A DNA stretch of 64,000 bases from Polydactylus sextarius (Eukaryota > Chordata > Actinopteri > Polynemidae), in assembly GCA_016801845.1 (NCBI GenBank), contig CM028910.1, positions 10,942,629 to 11,006,628 of the forward strand, in the 5' to 3' direction. This document shows, piece after piece, positions 52,854-64,000 of the stretch. The position numbers and the translations under genes are program-made. Below the pieces are notes generated by a model that was not told where the DNA came from, searched no databases, and was given only the letters and a program-made list of their open reading frames with translations. Position 1 is the stretch's first letter, and each line of letters starts with the position of its first letter.

Positions 52854-55292
52854 GGGGCTGGAGTATAGAGAGACAGCAGGCAGAAAGAAAACATCAGATA
52901 CATAAATGATCTTTAAATTGATATTAATATGAAAAGATGAAATGCGCCAGTTTCTTTTGGTGACAAATATGTTTTCAGTTGTCTGTGTTTGAATTACTTG
53001 ATATAGTTAGGAAGTACTGTGGCAAACTTATCTTAATGAATCTATTGTTCATGTTCATGATCCCCGAAAGCAGCTGTCATCTTTGAAATGACTAAGGGAT
53101 GGTCAAATCAATCTTACATCTTACCATTTGATCTCTGGTCAGTGCCACTCCTATCATCCCACCCAAGATAACATCCCTCCAGATCTTTTCCATTCCAACC
53201 GTGAACTCTGTTTGAACCTACGCCTTTGCAGAAACAAAGATATGACATCAGAGAGAAGAGAGGGGGAAAATTTATTCAGAGTGATCAGTGACCAGGACTA
53301 TATTAACACTTATCTTCCTGGGCTTTAAGTTCAAGGCTGGCCAGAGTGAACAGAGAAAGAGAGATGAGGAATTGATAGAAGATGTAGGGACCAGCGACGT
53401 GGACGTAGACTCTGAGAAACAAAAACAAGTAGAGTGAGTGAAAGAGTCGGAGTACAGACAGTAGTCAACAAAGCAAAGCCCTGCAACAGAATGGATCCGA
53501 TCTATAATTTGCATGTTTAAGCTTCAAGCGTTAAAACCCACATAGAGATATTTGCATTTACTTCACAGTCATTTGCAAAGGCAATTCAGGAATGACAAGA
53601 GTGTATGCTGTGAAAGAAGCCCGTCCATTGTCCAAAGAAGAAAAAAGTTTCTCTCTCATCGTTAAACTAATAGATTCACGTGTCGTGTCTGGTTTCAGAA
53701 TGCTACTGATTAAGTATTAGACTTTGTCTACTTTAAAGTACGTATTAGTGAGTTACATAAGGTTGTAATGAATGTGTCTGTGTGTGTGAGTTCGTTTGTT
53801 CCCTCGGGCCACGTGAGCGCCCTTACAATTATAATCTATCAGTGTGTGTGTCCTGCAGAGTACAAAAAGGGACGGAGAAGAAGAGGCTTGAGAGGAGAGA
53901 GAGAGAAAAGCAAATGGAGATTAAGATGAGACACTGTTGAAAAAGTGAACAGTATGAGCCCCTGGGCTGTTCTGTAAAGAGACAGGACCCTGCATGTTAT
54001 ATGCCTGTGAGAGTGGAGTGTGTTATATTTAACAGAAACACAGTTAAATTCTAAACCTGCCATTTACTCACCACATTTGAGAGGAAGGCAGATGGTGACG
54101 CTGTTTATGTGTTGACATCTAAAAGCTGCAGGTTCCACCCTGGAATTAAAAAACACAAACACGGGAAAAGGCAGAAACACTACATGACCATGTTTAAAAG
54201 TTTGTAAAGGTGATGACAACATGTACAGACATAATCTATTGATGGGAAATAGTTTTAGAGAGAGCACAACCGGTATTTGGTGTTTACATCCTGTCTAAAC
54301 ACAACGTCTGCACGTCAACATTACTCACACTGCCTGTGGTGAGTTTATCACTACCGTGAAATGCCTCACATGCCCATCTAACATACAAATGTGTTTATGT
54401 CCAACACATGCCCAACAGGAGCGACACATGCACAGTGCATGCTGAAAGTATCTTTTGACACACACTTGCAATGATATACTGTTCAGAAAAAAAGACACGT
54501 ATCTCCACGTACAATTCATTAACATAAACTTTTTATGACCTTGAGAACACACCTGGAGTCAGGTACAGACGTCAATGATGTCAGTCTGTCAAAAATGATG
54601 CAGAGAAGAGATTAATCATTATACACTCATGAGCATGGAGGCCATGTCTGTAGTCAGATACTTTGAAAGGACAAAACCCACAAAACTCAAGCCTTTTAAC
54701 TAAATTAACAGACAGGAAATAGTCTTTTCTGTTTTTTTTTTTTTTTCCAAATCTAAATGTAAAAAAACCCCTGAACAAACAAGCATCTGCAACAGGAAAC
54801 AAAATTATCAGCATTTCAGTCACTTAATGATCGCCATGCTACCCGAGGGACAACCAGGGATCATCTGTGACCAACAGATCTGCCTGTATGTGGTGATCTA
54901 CCACCCTTTAGATCTCTAGCTAGTAGGTTTTTAACTTCCTGGCTGAAATTTCACTTTTACAACATCACGTTTCCAATCTTTATTCAATGACATCCTCTTT
55001 CTGATTAAAGTTATTAAAACCATAAGCTTGCAAGTAATTAATTTAATTTAAATAGTAGTACGTTAATATTTTCCTTCCAAAGATTGTGTCACAGGTAATT
55101 TCAAACTATTTCTTTGAGTCTGAGTAACTTCCACATTCACCAAGACTTCTTTAACCTGTCAAATGAGGTGACTGCTGACTGTGAACGACTCATCAAGCAG
55201 CATCTCTACATCCAGTTTCACAATTTATTCTAAGGTTATGTTGAGGTTATGTTTTCAGCTTTTTTTTTTTTTTTTTTGTTTTGTTTTTTTCC

Positions 55293-55500
55293 AGGAGGAT
55301 TACGCGCCGATTCACACTGAACTTGGTTTATGGGTGGAGCATGGGCCAGAGAAGAAGCCATTACGTTTTGGTACAGATCTGGTTCAAATCCAGTTCGGAT
55401 TTGAAATCTGGTTTGGATTCAGGAATTCTTTATTGCTTTGTCCTCAATGTTACGGGATAATTTTTTATTTGGCCTTGGTGGAGGCATGCACTCTATTTCA
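55293..55500. mobile_element. Teleost dispersed repeat fragment
   Basis: GAGGATTACGCGCCGATTCA, then GGGTGGAGCATGGGCCAGAG, a GATCTGGTTCAAATCC segment and GGCCTTGGTGGAGGCATGCA follow the order of a very common fish interspersed repeat as I remember it. Preceded by a poly(T) run (55260-55277). No coding capacity; the open frame here is incidental. Confidence 0.7.
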
Positions 55501-57799
55501 CATTCTGCCCTTTTTATATTACCACACTGCCTTCAGCACGGGGCCAAATCCACACACTGGCAGAGATACTTAATAGTTTGCACTGATGAGGTAAGGCAAA
55601 CTTTTATATTAGAAAATATGTGTTTGTAACCTTGATATTAATTGTGAGTTTGAAGTGCTACAATAAAAATACTGGGCAACAAAGAATTACTCACTAACTC
55701 ACCACAGGCAAGCTACAAAAAGCATTTAATAATATATTTACAATCAATGATCAAATTTGTAATTCTTTAAAAGCAGAGAGCGGGAGGTGATGCACAGTAG
55801 AGTGGAGGTTACGAAGCAACAAGGGATTTTCAAATGTGTGGTGATGTCAGGTAAGGTGAACAAGCCAAACTCTTACAAAGTTGATGAAGTTCTTATTTTT
55901 TTTATTTATTTATTTTTTCTTTTTGAAAATTGTTAACTTGAATTCATGAAATCCGTTCTTTAAACCCCAAGTGCATACTTTGGCACTGAAGAGTGAAAAA
56001 TTTGTAAATTTCTCGCACTATCAATTTCCCATTTTATTCCATCCCTCTCCTCTTCCTCTCCTTCAGTTTCTTTCACTCTTTTCCTCCACCCACACTAATC
56101 CTATTTTATTCAAGACACACTGTATAATATAACACAATATGCAGGACCTTGGCTCAGGGAGTATTTCTAAGGGCCTCCTTGTTGGCGAGCCCCCAGTTAG
56201 GGTTGAGCCAGTCCATGGTCTGCATCATCTCTCTCTCTCTCTCTCTCCCACCTGAGGCCATTGTGAGTGCCGACAGTGGCTGTGACCAGGCTTGTGTTAC
56301 TGCAGGGCTCAGAAAGTAGTGTAAATGTCAGAGGAATTAGCTGCCTTGTTGGCGCCCACGGAGCCCGGCATGACAATGGGTGGGAGAGAAGTAAGGACAG
56401 TGGGTACAGTAGCTGTAGAGCATCCGTAAGCTTTTATGAAACTGCACTGCTCTCAACTCACCTCTACCCCTCCCTCCCTTTCTCCTTGCTTGTCCTCCCT
56501 TAATGTATTTCTTCTGTCTTGCCAACTCACTTCTTCTTTGCTTGCCCCCCCAATCCGCTCCATCCACTTCCTCCCTCCCTCCCTCCTTCCCTCTTTCTGT
56601 ATCACTGTCTCGCCCACCTCGCCTCTGCCCGCAAGCAGTTTGGAGCAGATTATTGATGCCACCCCCACTCGCCCATATACACAAACATTCACTCTGGCGC
56701 TGACGCACACATATAAACAACACACATAAATGCAGGCAAACACACTCTGTGAGACTTTGTGTATCTCTGCCACCTACAGTGCCACTACATCATCCTTTCC
56801 CAGCGGCGCTCGAGCGTGAACTTGTTTAGAACATCCTGTCCGGTCCAAATGTGGTCAGACACGTGACAAAAAGGCCCCTGTAAGCCAAATAACCAAACAT
56901 ACCCATTATCAAAGTCAAACACACACCTCCTCTGACAGTTAAGGTTAAGGAAAGTGATATCGAGGTGAACCGCAATGCAACCAGTGATTAGATGTCCAAC
57001 AGAATCAAGCTGTTTTTGTAATCACATGTTTACTGTGTGTAGTGGTAAAGGAAACCCACAATTAAGACCCATGGATTCTTATGTAATTGTGGCTGGACAT
57101 TCTGTTGGAGAAAAAGGATTTTTTTTGGGTGGGGTGGGGTGCGGGTGGGTTTAGGGGCATAAAAAGAACACAGGCTTAAACAATTCTTATCACAACATTA
57201 TAGTTATATTAAAATATTATACTATATTTAAGTCATATTCTTCTTTTGTTTAGTTTTTTTTTTTTTTTTTGCTGCTGCATACACAAATTATAAATATTGC
57301 AGTGTAAAATAAAACCTACTGCCTGTGTATCACCCATACAGTGCATGTTTTGTTTTGTACTTTAACTGGGGTAATGCGTACACCTTTAAAATGTGAAATG
57401 TCTTCATGAGGAAATAATAATCTTGTCTTTGACTGAGAGGGGGCAGCAATGCAGAAGCGAAGCGGGCACTGGGGTTGATTTTTTTTTTCGGAGGGTCAAA
57501 GGGAGGAGTTTCATTGTGTGTATGTGTATGTGTTTGATTGCGTGCGTGTTTGATTCATGTATGAGCTCCTCTTTGTTTCTTCTGCCATTCTGGCCCCTGT
57601 GTAGATAGTGTGTGCTGCTTACTGTACGGCTGAATGGGGACTGCGTGGGCCTGACCTGCGATCTCACCGCCCACTACTCACATACACACACAGCCTGGGC
57701 AACTGCCTCTGTGTGTGCAGATGTGTGTGTGAATGTGTGTGTGTGTGTGTAGGGTAAATACAAATCGTCCCTTCTCTTTTCCCTCACTCTTTCTCTGTC

Positions 57800-57803
<4 letters not shown>

Positions 57804-57836
<33 letters not shown>
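57804..57836. repeat. (TG)n microsatellite
   Basis: About 16 TG units; a shorter tract lies at 57733-57751. It lies just upstream of the acceptor of the next candidate exon. Confidence 0.9.
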
Positions 57837-57838
<2 letters not shown>

Positions 57839-57877
57839 CTTTCTCCCTTATTATCAGTGTTTCCACATTCTTCTCAG

Positions 57878-57980
57878 GGGACAGTGACGACTGCAGCTGT
57901 CCCTATGACAACCTCAGTTCCACTGTCAATCACCAACTCTGCCTTACACTCAATACATGCAGCCTACTTGGCTTTGACAG
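57878..57980 (+). CDS. Candidate internal exon, unknown gene
   Basis: Acceptor TTTCCACATTCTTCTCAG is good; donor GACAG/GTGTGC is mediocre. Entering in phase 1 gives a Cys-rich peptide (DSDDCSCPYDNLSS, later LCLTLNTCSLLGFD) that leaves in phase 2. Entering in phase 0 gives a Ser/Thr/Ala-rich peptide (TVTTAAVPMTTSVPLSITN). The phase 1 reading is compatible with the first-exon candidates at 16800/25807 and with the phase-2 terminal exon at 59362. No family recognised. Confidence 0.22.
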
Positions 57981-58980
57981 GTGTGCAGATGGCACGTCAC
58001 ATAACTGTATAGCTCACATCAACATAAGCACGCCACATTACTGCCACAAAGTTATTACTGCCACAAAGTTATTAACCTGCTCTTCATATGAATGTGTATA
58101 AGTGTTAATGACATATGATTGCCACTTATGGTCATCATTAGATCATGTTCTGTGTGTTTGTATTTGTAGCAGTAAATTAATTCATTGGTTCAAGTATAGA
58201 AGTACAAATCAAATGAAAGAACCAGATCAACTGTGTGTTGTTGGTGCATTTACAGCTGCACAGATGTATGTGTGTGTGTGTGTGTATGGGCTTACTGTGA
58301 GCAAGTATGCGAGTGTGCGCATCCTGAACTCTACAGTCTGCTGGTAATGAGTGCCCTGAGCGCTCCCTACTACACCTAACTGATCCAGTAATTGCTTTTC
58401 CTCCTCTGCATTTATCATCATCTGCCTGGCCTGTCATGTTAGCTGAGCTGAGGTGGACAGCGAGGGGTGTAGGACTGTGAGGTGGAGGAGGTGGAGGTGG
58501 AGGAAGACAAGGTGGTGGTGGTGTGTCTGTCTGGATGTAGCAGAGGTATCGGTCCAGTGCCTCACATGGAAGAATGGGGAGGTGTTAGGTAGGAGGCAGG
58601 GAGGTCTGGTGGGGGCGGGAGGGGTAGAGAGAGCAGTGATGTAGCGGTTAATATAAACTATGACTTCCAGCCAGTCATCACCACAAGCCAGATAAAATAA
58701 TAATCAATAACATTTTCATAATTATAACATTATATCCTTTTTTACATTTATACCCTTAAAATCACATCAGTTTAAAGATAGTTACATGTCATGTATGCTA
58801 GAAATTTAAATAAAGCTTTAAAATGAAAACAATTTTGAGAATGAGGTCTGTTTTTCTCAGCTCAGATTGTTGTTAGGGACAACACATAACACACACACAC
58901 AAATGCATAAACAGCATATGAACAGACTGGCTAGAAGATTTAAACAAATAGCCTTCTTTTTGCACAGCCTGCAAATGAGT

Positions 58981-59032
58981 TGTGTACGTGTGTGTGTACG
59001 TGTGTGTGTGTGTGTGTGTGTGTGTGTTGTGT
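58981..59032. repeat. GT-rich microsatellite
   Basis: TG units interrupted by two ACG steps. Confidence 0.85.
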
Positions 59033-59361
59033 GAGCATCCGAGAGAAAGCAGGGGCATACTGTATATGTGGGGGAGGGCATGCTGCTGCTAGTGCTAGTG
59101 GGGATTTGATGCTGATGAGGTCTGTAATGGGAGGGAACAGAGAGCGTGAGGGGAATAGATTGGGACTTCATTGGCAGGCCCTCTCTCCCTATGCACTATA
59201 TGCTTGCCTATTTATTCCCCCATTTCAATGCGCCTTTGCTTTGACCTTTCTCCAGCCAATGACAGTAAAATCACATTGCCACAAGAGAGCTACACATCAG
59301 CCAGTGAGCACCCCTATATGATTTCCTCATTTATTTTTTTTTCCACCATCGTTCCCCACAG

Positions 59362-59425
59362 GCACACGCGGGACATCGCTGCATCATTTGAGTCTGAAAT
59401 GAATTGCACCTATGCCATCATGTAA
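59362..59425 (+). CDS. Candidate terminal coding exon, unknown gene
   Basis: A long T tract and CCACCATCGTTCCCCACAG form a strong acceptor. The phase 2 frame reads HTRDIAASFESEMNCTYAIM and stops at 59423-59425. An AATAAA follows at 59701 with a T/G-rich stretch after it, so a 3'UTR of about 300 nt is plausible. An alternative donor (AT/GTAAAT) overlaps the stop. I do not recognise the C-terminus. Confidence 0.3.
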
Positions 59426-59700
59426 ATGATCACAGCTTTGACTATGGAAATTCAGGGGCAGAGAGAGAATGAAGCATAGAAGGAAGAAAAAGGTGATTAA
59501 AAGAAGACATCGCTTCAGTTCATATTCAGCCTTAAGGATATCCATGTATATACACAACCTGTCTCTTTGTACTTTAATCTATATTTTCGATTTCATTAAT
59601 TAATGGATTTTTCCACCACTGCTAACCAATAAGTAACCAATAACAAGTATTACATGTGTAAACAAAGTCTGTTGTAACTTATTTCTCTGTGCCTCTGTCC

Positions 59701-59706
59701 AATAAA
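59701..59706 (+). terminator. Poly(A) signal for the 59362 candidate exon
   Basis: AATAAA, 276 nt after the candidate stop; TGTCTTTTACTGTGG downstream could serve as the T/G-rich element. Confidence 0.35.
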
Positions 59707-59842
59707 ATACATTTTTAACATTGGAGGTGACTTGTCTTTTACTGTGGAACACTGGCACTGTATATTTTGAGTCAACTCCATATACACTGTCCTTGAGCTG
59801 TAAATATTCGCTAACACAGCAAATCTACTGCTGAAAATAGTC

Positions 59843-59966
59843 CACTCACTCACTCACTCACTCACTCACTCACTCACTCACTCACTCACTCACTCACTCA
59901 CTCACTCACTCACTCACTCACTCACTCACTCACTCACTCACTCACTCACTCACTCACTCACTCACT
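59843..59966. repeat. (ACTC)n tetranucleotide microsatellite
   Basis: About 31 uninterrupted CACT/ACTC units. Pure, long and probably highly polymorphic. Confidence 0.97.
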
Positions 59967-61075
59967 ATAGTTTCAGTAACATTTGCTAGAACCGAAGTAC
60001 AACTGCATGCTACCTGCTTAATACACCTGAAACTTAAACTGTTGGGGAGTGAATTGCATTGTGGGTAACATGGGCATCAGGTGTCGATGAGGGGAATGTG
60101 TGAAATTAAGAAAAAAAGACAAGAAGAAGCTATCCCTCGGAGGCTGGATTTGTCGACAGCATGAGTTTCTCGCTTCCAAGGCTCCTTCAAAGCTGAGAAA
60201 TTGAGCCTTTTTTTTCCAAACGTCAAAAAAATATAACCTTTATGACCCACCATATCCCAAGATTCATTGCATGCAGGGGATGTTTGTGATGAGGATGTAC
60301 AGTTGTGTGACGTAAATAAGCTAGTCTCATTTACGGACAGTGAGTTTGGCTATGTAGAGTAATATAAAGCTACGTAGACCTGGCCTTCGTAGCATGTGTG
60401 TGAAAAACTACAATTTCTGTTTTCATCACAAACAGCAGCAATAATGTAACATGACTGCACTAAAACCAAAAACCAGTTCACGTTTGTGTAGTGTCATCAC
60501 GAACAGAGAATGATATGCATACGATTGCTGTTATGTCGACTAGCACAAATGTAGTGAAAACAAAGGACAAAGGCAACGGTCTGTAATAGGTAATAGTCCA
60601 GATGGTGAAACAACCATATTCAAAAACGAAACATGTTGCCCGGCATGATGGCCTCAAACAAAAAGAATACATGCAGCCAAAAAAACAGATGGAAAACACT
60701 CCGTCTGTCTCCTCTCCTCCCTCATCCTCTTTCCTCCTGTCTCTCCTCCCCACTTCCTAAGCCCTCACACGCACGCACACACACACACTCCAACACCAAC
60801 ACACATCCTCCCTTTCCCCCTTTCCCCACAAATCCATTCTCCCATGCGGTTCTGAGGAGCAGATGTAGGCAGCACGGCAGAAATAGAAGAGGGTTAAGCA
60901 GTGTTCACCCATGTAACAGGCGCAGAGAAAAGGCAGGAAGCTTGAGATGACACTAAAAATAAATGAATCCTTGGATCACAGAGAAATGCTCAAAGGTTCT
61001 AAAATAGCTGGTCAAACAAAGGCATGAATATACTTGAATGAGTGTGAGGGGTTTTTTTTTCAAGAGGAAGCCCCT

Positions 61076-61078
<3 letters not shown>

Positions 61079-61138
<60 letters not shown>
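61079..61138. repeat. (TG)n microsatellite
   Basis: 30 perfect TG units. Confidence 0.97.
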
Positions 61139-61140
<2 letters not shown>

Positions 61141-61161
61141 CTCTCGCACAGCGACTCCCTG

Positions 61162-61174
61162 GTTGCTAGGTTAC
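61162..61174. promoter_or_regulatory. RFX X-box-like motif
   Basis: GTTGCTAGGTTAC fits the GTTRCY-N-RGYNAC type palindrome bound by RFX factors. Motif match only. Confidence 0.3.
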
Positions 61175-61785
61175 GACACTTGTGGCCGTCATCCACAGTC
61201 TGAAGGTGCTTTTTGCATCCTCAAAAGGCAGCCTTCTTTTTCATCCATCATTTGAAATTTAAAAGAAGCAGAAATGGAAACACATGCATTGTCAATTAGG
61301 GGAACACCACCAGTGTGAGGGACGTCCTACAGATCAATTTGTACAAAGACGACTTGTATTTCAGATTTACCATGGAAACGGAGACGGACTCTAAATTACC
61401 TCAACTAACAGCCACAGCAGGAGGAAATGAAAGGAAGTGGAAAAATTGAAATCCTGCTTCTCTCTCTTTATGTGTACATGTTGTTTATACTGAATATCAA
61501 TACAAATAGTGACCTGTCCGTCACTGAGGCAACACCACGTTTAACACTAACAAGAGACCTTTGCTTCAATAAGAAACACGTTTTTTTTTTTTTTCCTCCA
61601 AACTAAAGACATAAAGACCCTATGTATCCATGCTTTGGCACAAAGTGGCAATCTATTTTATAGGATTTCTGGGAAAGTACTCACAGATATGAGCAGTAGG
61701 CTGAAATGAGGTGAAATGAAGAATGGCTTATATATCATATACACATCTGTGGGGTAAGATTTTTCCCTTAAATCCTTACAAAATG

Positions 61786-61838
61786 TCAAAGATGTACTCT
61801 ATACACAACTGTTCCAGAGGGTATAAATCCTGCCTTAT
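61786..61838 (-). CDS. Candidate last exon of an unidentified minus-strand gene
   Basis: On the minus strand, acceptor CCACTCTGTGTTTCAG is followed by a phase 1 frame reading KAGFIPSGTVVYRVHL and a stop at 61786-61788. It joins in phase to the donor of the exon at 62361-62520 across a 522-nt intron; the split codon would be Asp. The short C-terminus is not diagnostic. I see no clear minus-strand poly(A) signal close by. Confidence 0.35.
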
Positions 61839-62360
61839 CTGAAACACAGAGTGGAAAGCTGCTCATCTGTATGGTAAAGGTCATGTACCATACGCGATCC
61901 GTCAGCCTTCCTGTATCATTATCGAATATGAATGAACAGTGTAACTGGTAAGACATGTAGCGTAGGTCACTTCCCACCACATTTAATAAAGAATGTGTGA
62001 CGTCTGCGTGTAAACATTTCTCGTAAGTCCTCACACCCACAGCTATTCACTAAGTCACTTACAGAGATTCAAAATGAACACAACATAGAATGAAAATAAC
62101 ATCAACTCTCTTGTATTTTCATTTATTTGCTTTGTAAAATCAATACACTTGGAAGTTTGACAATTTTTTCTCATCCACAGAATGAGTTTTTAACTTAAAC
62201 CAGGTTAAGGCCATTATATCAAATGGTGCAGAACCATAATCACAACGTCATTATTTTTGAGTTATTTGCAATCACATAACTGTACTCCATGACTCCCCAG
62301 TGTTGCAAATGACATGAAATGCACACAAAGACACGATGAAAAACGCACACACACCCTTAC

Positions 62361-62520
62361 CCATTAGGGACTCAAGTTCAAACAAGTCTCCACCACAGGG
62401 CAGGGCCCATATTTCATCAGGGAGGGGGGTCAGAGTTGAGGCCCCAAGGACATGCCGTTTCCTCTCCCTAGTAGGGTGAGGCGGACATTGTTTACTGGAC
62501 ATTGAGTCTCCCTGCTCTCC
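62361..62520 (-). CDS. Candidate internal exon of an unidentified minus-strand gene
   Basis: Minus-strand acceptor ACTCCCTCCTGTCCACAG and donor ATGG/GTAAGG bound 160 nt that are open from end to end (phase 0 in, phase 1 out). The 53-residue product starts GEQGDSMSSKQCPPHPTRER, continues KRHVLGASTLTPLPDEIWAL and ends PCGGDLFELESLM. Composition is ordinary protein, not repeat-driven, and both splice sites are strong, making this the best exon candidate outside the proteases. A Pro/Ser-rich minus-strand frame further upstream (about 63829-63652) ends at CAG/GTTAAT in the compatible phase 0, but its donor is weak. The family is unknown. Confidence 0.45.
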
Positions 62521-64000
62521 CTGTGGACAGGAGGGAGTTGGCTTGCTTTTAGAGCTCGGCCAGTCAAGGTGATTTAAACCATCTAAAGCCCCGGCATTAC
62601 AGACCAGGCCTGGCTCCCCATTCCTTCAGTTCCTGTCTTTCATTCGTCCCCCAGTAAAAAGATCACAGTCCTTGTGTTTCAGTGTTTTCAGGAGGTTGTT
62701 ACTGTGTCCTTGGGAGCTGATTTACAGGGTAACCTTGTGTGCTGGGAGCCACTTTCATTGGTTTTCTTCTTTCTGTCTTTAATTGTGGGTTGCAGTATGT
62801 TGGATGCGTGGTGCAAAACACAACATGTAGGAAAACACATGAACAATAAATAAAGTTAAAAAATCAAACCATCCATCTAAGCTTGAGACTTTTCCATTAG
62901 TAATCACAACCATGTCATATATAGGCGGCCTTAATAGATATTGTAACAACAAGAAACTTAATATTTTTTCCAATGACAAAAGAAGTATTTCACATAAGTG
63001 AAGGTTATGAGTGGGCAATTGTTAACTTCCTTAACCACAACACAACAAAGTAATTCATTTTCTGATCACCGTCTCTATACATTACTTTTCTAGTTCATCT
63101 GGAATCAGTGGAATCCTCAGATCAGTGCTCCCTTCACTTTGTTTCTTTTTTTTTTTCTACGAGAGGATGAAAGTGATTGGTTTTTGTCCCGGTTGACTCT
63201 ATCTCAGCTTCGACACATCACAGCACTGGGCACCTTTCAAGCCTCGAGTCATTCTGGGCAGCGCCAGGATATTATTTCAATGTTCAATTAAGCATGAATG
63301 GCATCCTTCTGCGTTTGTGAGTGTATTTGTGTGATCAGAAGGAAAACAAAGCTCACTTTAGTCAGAAAAACAAAAATAAAAAATATTTTTACTATTTAAA
63401 ATGAATTGGAAATTTTGCATCGCTGCAACATTGTGTTTTCTGAAATAGTGTTTTGCACCTCATGACCGCCATAGAGCTCAGATCAGACAAAAGCACACAT
63501 ACACACACACACACACACACACATCTACTGGACTCACTACTTTTGGGGGAGAGCTTTGCCGCTGGCGAACAGGCAGTAAGGCAGGAGATGAAATGTCTTA
63601 TTAGGGAGCGAATGGGAACCAGGCGGGCCTGAGTTGAGCCAGGTCCTCTATTAACCTGTCCTTCCAGGGGAGAGGCTCGTAAACAAGGCCATGATGGCAG
63701 GAAGGGCTGAGGGAGGTGGGAGGAGGTGGAGGGAGACGGGGGAGGTAGAGCAGAGGCCTTCTTGAGGGAAGAAGTGGGAGTGAAGAGAGGTGGAGGGGGC
63801 ACTGAGGGGGCAGCGCTTGTCCCTTCAAAGGAGAGAGGAGAGAGCATTGATCTGTGCGATCCCTCTGATGTAGAGGACATGAACACAAAAAAGGACTAAC
63901 GCATAGAGACGCTCTGGATGACAAGCTGTCATACTCTTTTAAGTCCCCACATTGGGAGATGTATTGTTTGTGGGAGTGAAGATGAATCTATCCCATTAGC
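62521..64000. other. Right end, no firm gene
   Basis: Contains a short T-run at 63149, a CA tract at 63493-63523 and a purine-rich plus strand at 63690-63840 that makes the minus strand artificially Pro/Ser-rich and open. That open stretch could hold an upstream exon of the 62361-62520 gene, but the splice signals are poor. Confidence 0.4.
63493..63523. repeat. (CA)n microsatellite
   Basis: About 15 CA units with one TA step. Confidence 0.9.

Larger units (their letters stand above)
41864..57877. other. Non-coding DNA with repeat fragments
   Basis: No supported exon. Contains a pyrimidine-rich stretch (41880-42240), the microsatellites and teleost repeat fragments listed separately, an (A)n run at 45640-45660, poly(T) runs at 54729, 55260 and 57248, and a CT-rich segment at 56458-56600. 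The minus-strand frames in these biased stretches are artefacts. Confidence 0.5.
59426..61785. other. Non-coding interval between possible convergent genes
   Basis: Contains the AATAAA at 59701, the ACTC array and a TG array. A relatively CpG-rich segment (60130-60400: GTCGACAGCATGAG, CAAACGTCAAAA, TACGTAGACC) may be an old mobile element, which I could not identify. An X-box-like GTTGCTAGGTTAC lies at 61162-61174. A short ACCATGG-initiated 25-codon frame at 61369-61449 is probably chance. Confidence 0.45.

Noticed and set aside
55383..55393. GGTTCAAATCC resembling a tRNA B box
   Set aside because: No A box or cloverleaf around it and it lies inside a dispersed repeat.
55181..55573. 130-codon plus-strand frame with a pyrimidine tract and CAG before it
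   Set aside because: The open part coincides with a common teleost interspersed repeat, so the splice-like signal is incidental.
63652..63829. Pro/Ser-rich minus-strand frame that could join 62361-62520 in phase 0
   Set aside because: Weak donor (GTTAAT) and purine-biased plus strand; kept only as a remark, not as an exon.

Overview
The window looks like a gene-poor autosomal region of a teleost (probably percomorph) fish. The reasons are: vertebrate five-exon serine protease genes with GT-AG introns; several interspersed repeats I recognise as common in teleosts; and very dense CA/GT, TA, ATCT and ACTC microsatellites. There is no bacterial, plasmid, CRISPR or viral content. rRNA and tRNA genes were not seen.

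Left part (1-14,220). After about 5 kb without a firm gene, two complete plus-strand genes of the granzyme/mast-cell-protease (chymase-like S1A) group lie in tandem: 5635-7333 (243 aa) and 11998-13261 (237 aa). Both have five exons with intron phases 1, 2, 0, 0, an intact His-Asp-Ser triad and the six cysteines of the three-disulfide granzyme pattern. They share promoter architecture (RUNX-like, octamer, ETS-like and TATA-like elements) and a homologous 3' flank, so promoter, gene and about 0.9 kb of downstream sequence were duplicated together. A teleost repeat sits only in intron 3 of the first copy. Between the genes lie degraded exon-like scraps of a probable third copy and a broken minus-strand LINE reverse transcriptase. 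The expected role is granule-protease immunity, but the residues inferred to line the S1 pocket and the activation site are unusual in both copies.

Middle and right (14,220-64,000). This is mostly non-coding DNA with microsatellites, repeat fragments and purine/pyrimidine-biased stretches. Coding signals here are single candidate exons judged from splice sites, open frame and phase: possible signal-peptide first exons at 16800 and 25807, internal candidates at 37127, 41783 and 57878, a possible plus-strand terminal exon at 59362 with a poly(A) signal at 59701, and a phase-compatible pair of minus-strand exons (62361-62520 and 61786-61838) that look like the 3' end of an unidentified gene. If the last two groups are real, the genes converge at about 59.4-61.8 kb. 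I do not recognise these products.

I found no clearly new biological system. The best leads are the atypical protease pair with its shared promoter code, three long perfect hairpins, and the unidentified exons on the right.
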